Shown here one piece after another: positions 1 to 4,901 of a DNA stretch of 5,838 nt. The notes beneath the pieces were generated by a model. That model saw nothing but the letters and a program-made list of their open reading frames with translations, did not search any database and was not told where the DNA came from. Every line of letters starts with the position of its first letter. Position 1 is the first letter of the stretch. A program made the position numbers and the translations under genes. Origin of the DNA: an uncultured Campylobacter sp. (GTDB lineage: Bacteria > Campylobacterota > Campylobacteria > Campylobacterales > Campylobacteraceae); assembly GCF_938030685.1 (NCBI RefSeq), contig NZ_CALHHX010000166.1, positions 1 to 5,838 on the forward strand. The letters run 5' to 3'.

Positions 1-209
1 CGCTCGTTTTTTATAAAATTTACACGATCAAAGAGGCGCTGATTAAGGCGCGAAGCCTAGGTTTTTACGCGCTTGATCGCGTGGGGCTGGCGCGTGGGGC
101 TGGCGGTGAGGCTTTGGCGCTTGATGAGCGCGGTAGGGCGTGGTCACACAAGAGCTATATTTTGGAGGGCGAAATTTTGATTTCGCTCGTTTTTAGGGAG
201 AATTTTTGA
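1..209 (+). CDS. Sfp-like 4'-phosphopantetheinyl transferase, C-terminal fragment
   Basis: The reading frame runs from the window edge (first complete codon at 3) to TGA at 207-209, so only about 68 C-terminal residues are present. Near its start is FYKIYTIKEALIKARSLGF, which fits the family signature W-T-x-K-E-A-x-x-K-A; the Trp is Tyr here, while the KEA and following Lys are kept. It continues with F-x-LD-x-V and ends in a strand-like WSHKSYILEGEILISLVF segment, as in the last strands of Sfp/AcpT-type enzymes. Such enzymes transfer the 4'-phosphopantetheine arm of CoA to a Ser of acyl or peptidyl carrier proteins in the cytoplasm. Placed first in a KS/DH/KR operon, it would be expected to activate the cluster's acyl carrier proteins, which are not visible here. 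The stop overlaps the next start (TTGA). A 13-bp tandem duplication sits inside the gene. The N-terminal half and the metal-binding Asp region lie outside the window. Confidence 0.75.
   Translation, partial: LVFYKIYTIKEALIKARSLGFYALDRVGLARGAGGEALALDERGRAWSHKSYILEGEILISLVFRENF
78..105. repeat. 13-bp tandem duplication inside the PPTase gene
   Basis: The 15-mer CGCGTGGGGCTGGCG occurs at 78-92 and again at 91-105, offset by 13 bp, giving just over two copies of a 13-bp unit. Because 13 is not a multiple of three, gain or loss of one unit would shift the frame. The present two-copy state keeps PPTase-like sequence on both sides in one frame; losing one unit would lead into a frame that stops at about 178-180. 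Confidence 0.8.
195..200 (+). promoter_or_regulatory. Ribosome binding site supporting the TTG start at 206
   Basis: AGGGAG lies 5 nt upstream of TTG 206-208, inside the end of the PPTase gene. No ATG or GTG in this frame precedes the signal peptide, so this site supports the TTG as the real start and suggests translational coupling at the TTGA overlap. Confidence 0.6.
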
Positions 210-622
210 GACCTGTTTATCGTTTTTACGCTATTTCTAAAACGGCTTTCATTCTGCTCTGCGCCGCGTTTTTTATAGGCGGATGCGCGCGCAAAGCGCC
301 TGGGCAAATAGCGAAATTTAGCCAAAAACAGTTCATCCTGACGGACGAGCTCGGCGTAAAAAGCAGAGCCCTGATCTCAAAAATTTCACCCGCAAACGGC
401 GAGGAGAGCCGCTACAAGCTCGTCTGGCTCGATATGCTAGGCGCGCCGATCGCACGTAAAATTTTATCGATCAAAGGCGGCGAGGCTAAATTTCGCAACG
501 ACGGCTTCCTGCCGCCCGATTCGCAAAGCGAGCGCGTATTCTTAGCCCTGCTTGAGAATGCGGATAAAGCGAATTTCACCATAAACGCAAAGGGGCGCCG
601 ATATGACGCAGTATCTAAGTAG
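206..622 (+). CDS. Short DUF3261-like outer-membrane lipoprotein of the polyene cluster
   Basis: A 138-residue protein with a basic N-terminus, a hydrophobic segment at about 13-26 and a lipobox-like F-I-G-G-C with Cys27 as the predicted lipidated residue, so a periplasm-facing lipoprotein is likely. The mature part contains YKLVWLDMLGAPIARKIL and then FLPPDSQSERVFLALLENA, which resembles the DUF3261 pattern of a strand pair ending in plG, a PP motif, then a helix. It is shorter than the roughly 190-200 residues I expect for that family, with the C-terminal part reduced. DUF3261 lipoproteins sit just before the first ketosynthase in aryl-polyene clusters (ApeN position as I recall it); their biochemical role is not established, but transport or outer-membrane delivery of the lipid is plausible. 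The start is TTG, with AGGGAG 5 nt upstream and overlap with the previous stop. The 3' end overlaps the ketosynthase by 20 nt. Lipoprotein status is firm; the DUF3261 call is moderate. Confidence 0.72.
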   Translation: MRPVYRFYAISKTAFILLCAAFFIGGCARKAPGQIAKFSQKQFILTDELGVKSRALISKISPANGEESRYKLVWLDMLGAPIARKILSIKGGEAKFRNDGFLPPDSQSERVFLALLENADKANFTINAKGRRYDAVSK

Positions 623-2093
623 CCCCGGGCTCATCTGCGCGGGCGCAAACAGCGCCGCAGAGCTTTTTGGCGCGCTGTGCGAAAAAAGATCCGCGCTGCG
701 AAAGCTTAGCGTATGCGGTAAAAATTTCATCTTCGGGCGCGTAGATACGGCGCTACCGAGGATCAAAGATCGCGCCTACGCCACGCGCACGAACGCTCTG
801 GCGCTTTACGCCTGCCTCGGCGTGCAAGGACAGATCGAGCAAGCCGTGCAAAAATTCGGCGCGCACCGCGTAGGCGTGGTGTTTGCGACCACCAACACAG
901 GCGTGCAGGAAAACTATGCGGAATTTTTCGCTTGCAATAAGGGCGCGGGAAATTTTATCTCACAAGACGGCCAAAGCCCCGCACCGTGCAGTAAAATTCC
1001 TACCCCAAACGGCAAAAATTTCGCCAAAATTTCAAAAGCCGCAAACGATAAATTTAAAAACTTCTGCTTTGAGCGCAACTCTCACGCAAACCCCGCAAAT
1101 TTTATCCGCGAATGCTTCTGGCTAAAATCCGTCGCGATTGGAGTTTCGAGTGCATGTACCAGCGGAAACAAAGCTCTGATCGAAGCTTCGCGCCTCATCT
1201 ACGCGGGACTTTGCGACGCGGTCGTATTCGGCGGCGCCGACGCACTCGACGAGCTCACGCTGCAGGGCTTTAGCGCGCTTGAAATTTTAAGCGAGCAGCC
1301 GCTAAAGCCGTTTTCAGAGGCGCGGACAGGTACAAATCTAGGCGAAGGGGCCTGTGCATTCGTGCTTTCGCGCGAACGCATAAGCGACGTCGCGCTTTTG
1401 GCTCACGCAGCAAACTCCGACGCTTATCACATCACAAAGCCCGATCCTAGCGCACGCATGCAGATCACGGCGATCAAAACCGCGCTAAAATCGGCGCGGC
1501 TGCAAAGCGTGGACTACGTAAATCTGCACGGCACCGGCACTGCGGCTAACGACGCGATGGAGGCCCTGGCTATGAGTGCCGCCCTGCCCTTAGCGCCCGC
1601 AAGCTCGTCAAAATGGGCGATCGGACACACCCTGGGCGCTGCGGGGGTGATCGAGCTTGCCGTGTGCTACGAGGCGATGAGACAGGGCGTGATCCCGCCG
1701 AATTTTACGAATGATAAAATTTGGGGCGGCTCTGAGGCTGAAATTTTTCGCGGCGCGCAGGCGGGGCATGGCGAGCAAAACGATGAAATTTTAAGCAGCG
1801 CGAACGATCAAATTTCATGCAGCTTGGGCGATGAAAATTTGAAAAACGCGCAGGGTGAAATTTCAAAAAGCGGCGCGGATAAAATTTTGGCTGCGTCTAA
1901 AGCTTTGCAAGGCGAGGACGATAAAATTTTAAAAGACGCTGCGGATCAAGCTTCGCAAATGAGCGAAATTCCGGCTGCGCTGTCTAAATTTAATCTAGCA
2001 TGCGAAGCAAAAAAGGCGCGCGTAGATACCGCGATGAATCTAAACTTTGCTTTTGGCGGCGACAACGCCGTAACCATAATAGGACGCATATGA
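603..2093 (+). CDS. apeO: Beta-ketoacyl-ACP synthase (ApeO-like) with two low-complexity insertions
   Basis: This is a 496-residue thiolase-fold ketosynthase that would catalyse decarboxylative Claisen condensation of malonyl-ACP onto a growing acyl chain. The full Cys-His-His triad is visible: Cys185 in VSSACTSGNKAL, His309 in NLHGTGTAANDAME and His342 in IGHTLGAAG, with the C-terminal NFAFGGDNA glycine loop. Family members are about 380-410 residues; the excess lies in two segments. Residues about 117-165 separate the N-terminal core from the nucleophile loop, and residues about 371-462 form a degenerate 8-residue repeat array between the PPNF strand and the final FAFGG strand. Neither breaks the frame and all catalytic motifs survive, so the enzyme is probably functional. 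ATG 603 has AAAGGGG 7 nt upstream and gives the usual family N-terminus; it overlaps the lipoprotein gene by 20 nt. The ApeO assignment rests on order (lipoprotein-KS-DH-KR-KS). In characterised APE systems ApeO pairs with the chain-length factor ApeC, whose homologue is at 4891. Confidence 0.85.
   Translation: MTQYLSSPGLICAGANSAAELFGALCEKRSALRKLSVCGKNFIFGRVDTALPRIKDRAYATRTNALALYACLGVQGQIEQAVQKFGAHRVGVVFATTNTGVQENYAEFFACNKGAGNFISQDGQSPAPCSKIPTPNGKNFAKISKAANDKFKNFCFERNSHANPANFIRECFWLKSVAIGVSSACTSGNKALIEASRLIYAGLCDAVVFGGADALDELTLQGFSALEILSEQPLKPFSEARTGTNLGEGACAFVLSRERISDVALLAHAANSDAYHITKPDPSARMQITAIKTALKSARLQSVDYVNLHGTGTAANDAMEALAMSAALPLAPASSSKWAIGHTLGAAGVIELAVCYEAMRQGVIPPNFTNDKIWGGSEAEIFRGAQAGHGEQNDEILSSANDQISCSLGDENLKNAQGEISKSGADKILAASKALQGEDDKILKDAADQASQMSEIPAALSKFNLACEAKKARVDTAMNLNFAFGGDNAVTIIGRI
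950..1106. repeat. 10-bp direct repeats bounding the first ketosynthase insertion
   Basis: AAATTTTATC occurs at 950-959 and 1097-1106, exactly 147 bp (49 codons) apart and in the same codon phase, encoding G-N-F-I and A-N-F-I. Collapsing the two copies would join NKGAGNF directly to IRECFWLKSVAIGVSSAC, which looks like an ordinary ketosynthase without insertion. The segment between them is polar, low-complexity sequence with further AAATTT words. The word is common in this window, so the match could be partly chance. Confidence 0.5.
1713..1988. repeat. Degenerate 24-bp (8-codon) tandem repeat array inside the ketosynthase gene
   Basis: Units beginning with a D-[EKQ]-I-like triplet start at 1713, 1737, 1782, 1806, 1830, 1854, 1878, 1920, 1944 and, less well, 1962. 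Steps of exactly 24 bp link 1713-1737, 1782-1806-1830-1854-1878 and 1920-1944; the array is interrupted by a 7-codon segment at 1761 and a 6-codon segment at 1902. Example units are DEILSSAN, DQISCSLG, DENLKNAQ, GEISKSGA, DKILAASK and DKILKDAA, giving a consensus D-[EKQ]-I-[LS]-x-x-[AS]-x. At DNA level the core is GATRAAATTT-like. The array occupies residues about 371-462 and lies between the PPNF strand and the C-terminal FAFGG motif. Confidence 0.75.
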
Positions 2094-2518
2094 GAGCTTC
2101 TAGCATCTTACCGCAGAGCGGATATATGGTCTTCGCAGATGAAATTTTAGAGATTAGCGACGGATATGCGAGCTGTGTATTTAGCGTTAAAGAGGACTCG
2201 CCGTTTACCGAAAACGGCGAACTCGGCAGCTACGCGTATATGGAGATCATGGCGCAGTGCATCGGCGTGTATTCGGGTTATCGAAACGACGACGAGGTGA
2301 GGCTCGGGTTTTTGCTGGGCGTGCGAAACCTGGATATTTCGCGCGCAAGCCTGAAGGTGGGCGAGCGCGTAATCACGACGGCAAGGCAGAGCGTAAGCGA
2401 CGGCGAGGGGCTATATATCTTCGACTGCGAGATCCGCTGCGGCGGCGAACATATCGCAAGCGCCACGCTTAGCGTAATGCGCGCGAGCGACGAAATGATA
2501 AAGAGTATAAATGGCTAA
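2090..2518 (+). CDS. apeP: Hot-dog 3-hydroxyacyl-ACP dehydratase (ApeP-like)
   Basis: A 142-residue single hot-dog protein of the FabZ-related COG4706 type, which in aryl-polyene clusters dehydrates 3-hydroxyacyl-ACP to the trans-enoyl product left unreduced to build the polyene. The central-helix motif YMEIMAQ carries the expected acidic residue (Glu52), followed by GFLLGVRNLDISRA, the family's strand with the G-F-L turn. Oddly, the N-terminal motif reads LPQSGYMVFADE where family members normally have LPH, so the catalytic His is Gln at position 9. In known APE systems two dehydratases, ApeI and ApeP, associate, so this subunit may depend on a partner encoded elsewhere. The start is ATG 2090, in an ATGA overlap with the ketosynthase stop and with AGGA 5 nt upstream; a longer upstream reading from 2000 gives an Arg-rich, unrelated N-terminus and is rejected. 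The end overlaps the reductase gene by 8 nt. Confidence 0.82.
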   Translation: MRASSILPQSGYMVFADEILEISDGYASCVFSVKEDSPFTENGELGSYAYMEIMAQCIGVYSGYRNDDEVRLGFLLGVRNLDISRASLKVGERVITTARQSVSDGEGLYIFDCEIRCGGEHIASATLSVMRASDEMIKSING

Positions 2519-3245
2519 GAGAATTTTAATTACCGGAGCAAGCGGCGGTATCGGCGAGGCGTGCGCGTTAAATTTAGCGCAAAAGGGCTACGGCTTGGCG
2601 CTAAACGGGCGCAACGAAGCAAAGCTAAAAGAGGTAGCGAAGCGCTGCTTGGACGCAGGCGCAGCGGAAGTTCAAATTTTGAAATTTGACGTCGCAGATA
2701 CCGCTGCGGCGCAGGAGCATATCGAAGCAGAGATAGAGGCAAACGGCGCATACTGGGGCATCGTGCTAAACGCTGGCATTACGCGGGATAACTCCTTCGT
2801 GTGGTTCGAGCGTGAGGATTGGCAAAGCGTGATAGATACGAATTTAGGCGGGTTTTACAACGTCATAAAGCCCGCGCTGATGCCGATGATCCGCGCCAAA
2901 AAGGGCGGGCGTATCGTCGTGATGAGCTCGGTTAGCGGAATTGCAGGCAACCGCGGTCAAAGCAACTACGCCGCTAGCAAAGGAGGTCTAATCGCCGCGG
3001 CAAAATCGCTAGCGATAGAGCTTGCAAGCCGCAAGATCACGGTAAACGTCGTGGCTCCTGGGCTCATCAAAACGACGATGAGCGAAGGTATAAACGAAAC
3101 TGCAAGCGAGCAAATTTTAAGTGCGATTCCGCTAGGGCGCATCGGCGAGCCGAGCGAGGTAGCGCATTTGGTGGAGTTTTTACTAAGCGAAAATTCCGCA
3201 TATATCACAAAAGAGGTTATTAAAATAGACGGTGGATTATGTTAA
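2511..3245 (+). CDS. fabG: 3-oxoacyl-ACP reductase, FabG-like SDR (ApeQ position)
   Basis: A 244-residue classical short-chain dehydrogenase/reductase, the normal FabG length, expected to reduce 3-ketoacyl-ACP to 3-hydroxyacyl-ACP with NADPH in the cytoplasm. The cofactor loop is TGASGGIG (8-15), followed by N-G-R at 32-34, which fits NADPH preference; the NAG motif is at 87-89. The catalytic tetrad is complete: Asn111, Ser140 in MSSVSG, Tyr153 and Lys157 in SNYAASKGG. VVAPGLIKT (180-188) and the C-terminal I-x-I-D-G-G (237-242) match the family ending. No insertions occur, in contrast to two neighbouring genes. It overlaps the dehydratase gene by 8 nt and the next ketosynthase by 7 nt, and AAAGAG lies 5 nt before ATG 2511. 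Placement between dehydratase and second ketosynthase corresponds to ApeQ; housekeeping FabG normally sits with fabD/acpP/fabF, so a dedicated polyene reductase is the better reading. Confidence 0.9.
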   Translation: MAKRILITGASGGIGEACALNLAQKGYGLALNGRNEAKLKEVAKRCLDAGAAEVQILKFDVADTAAAQEHIEAEIEANGAYWGIVLNAGITRDNSFVWFEREDWQSVIDTNLGGFYNVIKPALMPMIRAKKGGRIVVMSSVSGIAGNRGQSNYAASKGGLIAAAKSLAIELASRKITVNVVAPGLIKTTMSEGINETASEQILSAIPLGRIGEPSEVAHLVEFLLSENSAYITKEVIKIDGGLC

Positions 3246-4468
3246 ATAGAGTAGTTATTACGGGTTTTGGCAACGTCTGTGCATTCGGACGGGACTGGGC
3301 GAGCATAAAGCAGAATTTGGCGCAGCAAAAAAGCGCCGTGGTTTATATGAGCGAATGGGATATCTTCGGCGAGGAGCTAAATACGAGGCTGGGCGCGCCG
3401 ATAGCGAATTACGCGCCGCCTGCACACTGGAGCCGCAAAGATACCCGCTCGATGGGCAAGGTAGCGATGTTCGGCGTCGATGCCGCAGGCGAAGCTCTGG
3501 CTGATGCGGGGCTTTTAGAAGATGAGCGCATAAAGGACGGCCGTATGGGCGTCGCAGCGGGTAGCTGTAGCGGCGATGCAAAGGCTACGGGCGAGGTCAT
3601 AGATATTTTGCATGGCAAGGATAGCACCTTCAACGCCAACTCATACGTAAAGATGATGCCTCACACCGTCGCTGCAAATATCGCGATCTACTACGGACTA
3701 AAAGGTAGGCTCATCCCCACGAGCTCTGCGTGCACGAGCGCGTCTCAAGCGATCGGCTACTCCTACGAAGCGATAAAATTCGGCCTTGCGGATATGATGC
3801 TGGCAGGCGGCGCGGACGAGCTGCACCCAAGCCAGGCATTCGTATTTGATAAGCTCTACGCCACAAGCTGCAAAAACGACACCCCTACCCTAAGCCCCGC
3901 ACCTTTTGATATAGCGCGTGATGGGCTGGTTTTAGGCGAAGGCGGCGCTATGTTCGTGCTAGAAAGCCTAGGAAGCGCACTTGCGCGCGGCGCTAAAATT
4001 CACGCCGAGATAGTGGGCTTCGGCACGACCTGTGACGGCACGCATATCACCCGCCCACAGAGCGAGACTATGCGCGCGGCGATGCAGCTGGCGCTCAAAG
4101 ATGCCGCAATTTCGCCGGATCTCATCGGGCATGTAAACGCCCATGCTACGGCGACCAGACAGGGTGACATCGCAGAATCTATGGCGACGCATGAAATTTT
4201 AGGCTCGCAGACGCCAGTGAGCTCTTATAAGGGATATTTGGGCCATACTTTGGGCGCGTGCGGGGCGCTAGAGAGTTTCATCTCGGTGATGATGATGAAT
4301 GAGGGGCTATTCTATCCGAATCTAAATTTACGTGATATCGATCCGCAGTGCGCACCGCTTAGGTACCTCACGAAGCCGCAAGAAATAAAGACGGACTACG
4401 TTATGAATAACAACTTCGCTTTCGGCGGCGTGAACACATCTTTGATTTTTAAAAAATTTATCGACTAA
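3239..4468 (+). CDS. apeR: Beta-ketoacyl-ACP synthase, FabF-like (ApeR-like)
   Basis: A 409-residue FabF-type ketosynthase of normal family length. It begins VVITGFGNVCAFG, the standard first strand and glycine turn. The triad is complete: Cys165 in PTSSACTSASQ, His302 in NAHATATRQGD and His336 in LGHTLGACG; the C-terminal NNNFAFGGVN loop is present. GEGGAMFVLE and FDIARDGLVLGEG are also typical. By position after the reductase it corresponds to ApeR, the second condensing enzyme of aryl-polyene systems, which forms homodimers and is thought to act on chains distinct from those handled by the ApeO:ApeC pair. The DNA lacks the low-complexity insertions of the first ketosynthase and has only about three AAATTT words. 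ATG 3239 overlaps the reductase stop by 7 nt with a weak GGTGG site, implying coupling. A housekeeping FabF is possible in principle but unlikely in this context. Confidence 0.9.
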   Translation: MLNRVVITGFGNVCAFGRDWASIKQNLAQQKSAVVYMSEWDIFGEELNTRLGAPIANYAPPAHWSRKDTRSMGKVAMFGVDAAGEALADAGLLEDERIKDGRMGVAAGSCSGDAKATGEVIDILHGKDSTFNANSYVKMMPHTVAANIAIYYGLKGRLIPTSSACTSASQAIGYSYEAIKFGLADMMLAGGADELHPSQAFVFDKLYATSCKNDTPTLSPAPFDIARDGLVLGEGGAMFVLESLGSALARGAKIHAEIVGFGTTCDGTHITRPQSETMRAAMQLALKDAAISPDLIGHVNAHATATRQGDIAESMATHEILGSQTPVSSYKGYLGHTLGACGALESFISVMMMNEGLFYPNLNLRDIDPQCAPLRYLTKPQEIKTDYVMNNNFAFGGVNTSLIFKKFID

Positions 4469-4474
4469 AGGAGA
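4467..4474 (+). promoter_or_regulatory. Strong Shine-Dalgarno before the secreted-protein gene
   Basis: AAAGGAGA, with GGAG 5 nt before ATG 4479, is the best ribosome binding site in the window. It sits at the only junction without gene overlap, so this gene can initiate independently of its upstream neighbour and may be made in larger amounts. No promoter-like sequence fits in the 10-nt gap. Confidence 0.7.
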
Positions 4475-4478
4475 GAAA

Positions 4479-4901
4479 ATGAAAAAATTTCTATTTTTCG
4501 TAGTTGCGACGCTTTTTGTCGCTAATTCGGCTTATGCCAAAAACGATATCGTGCGCTTCCCGATCGCTGCGGCACTCGCAGAGCCAGATGCCAAAGCCAA
4601 GCTTGATCCAAACATAAAATTCTACTTCGGCAACAAATCCGCAGGCAGAAAGATCACGCAGCAGCTAAGCTCGAACAAAAAAGCAAACGGCGTTGGCAAG
4701 AGCGATCAAGCCGCATGCAACCGTGCGTTTTTATCGGCACTACTTAGCTTTCAAGATCGTGCCAAAAAAGAGGGCGGCAACAAGGTCGTCAATATCACGA
4801 GCTACTATTACAAAAACGTTTTCGTGAGCGACAAAGAGTTTGAATGCGGCGTAGGCACGATAATGAGCGGTGTCACACTAAGAGGCTATATTGCAAAATA
4901 A
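4479..4901 (+). CDS. Small secreted periplasmic protein of unknown function
   Basis: A 140-residue protein with a clear Sec signal peptide: KK, a hydrophobic core at 4-15, and ANSAYA ending at residue 20 for signal peptidase I, leaving about 120 mature residues. The mature part contains FYFGNK, then SDQAACNRAFLSALLSFQDRA, then NKVVNITSYYYKNVF and EFECGVGTIMSGV. I recognise this as a family of small exported proteins often mislabelled excinuclease subunit; it has no Walker motif, zinc fingers or repair-protein features. Cys80 and Cys123 are the only cysteines of the mature protein and could form a disulfide. The helix followed by an N-x-V-V-N-I strand recalls the YbjQ/RcsF-like alpha-beta fold, but that is only a resemblance. 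Its place between the second ketosynthase and the chain-length factor suggests a role with the exported polyene, perhaps envelope delivery or sensing; this is inference. The gene overlaps the chain-length-factor start by 11 nt. Confidence 0.8.
   Translation: MKKFLFFVVATLFVANSAYAKNDIVRFPIAAALAEPDAKAKLDPNIKFYFGNKSAGRKITQQLSSNKKANGVGKSDQAACNRAFLSALLSFQDRAKKEGGNKVVNITSYYYKNVFVSDKEFECGVGTIMSGVTLRGYIAK
4880..4885 (+). promoter_or_regulatory. Ribosome binding site supporting the TTG start at 4891
   Basis: AAGAGG ends 5 nt before TTG 4891, within the end of the secreted-protein gene. An in-frame TAA at 4879-4881 rules out any start further upstream, and no in-frame ATG occurs until after the conserved N-terminal segment, so TTG 4891 is the only start that keeps the family N-terminus. 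Confidence 0.6.

Noticed and set aside
80..105. Poly-G phase-variable tract as in other Campylobacter genes
   Set aside because: The longest G runs here are four bases; the notable feature is the 13-bp duplication.
542..766. Minus-strand open frame across the lipoprotein/ketosynthase junction
   Set aside because: It is antisense to two supported genes and has no motif.
1713..1988. 24-bp repeats as a CRISPR array
   Set aside because: Units are contiguous, degenerate and in codon phase, with no spacers and no cas genes nearby.
2000..2089. Longer N-terminus for the dehydratase from an ATG at 2000
   Set aside because: The added residues are Arg-rich, unlike the family, and overlap the coding region for the conserved FAFGG end of the ketosynthase; ATG 2090 with ATGA overlap and AGGA fits better.
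603..2093. The large ketosynthase as a frameshifted or decaying pseudogene
   Set aside because: The frame is continuous, both extra segments are in phase, and Cys185, His309, His342 and the terminal FAFGG loop are all intact.
4466..4478. A separate promoter or terminator before the secreted-protein gene
   Set aside because: The gap is only 10 nt and consists of the ribosome binding site; no hairpin or -10/-35 pair was seen.
4479..4901. Excinuclease ABC subunit label for the small secreted protein
   Set aside because: It has a Sec signal peptide and no ATPase or zinc-finger motif, so a DNA repair role is not supported.
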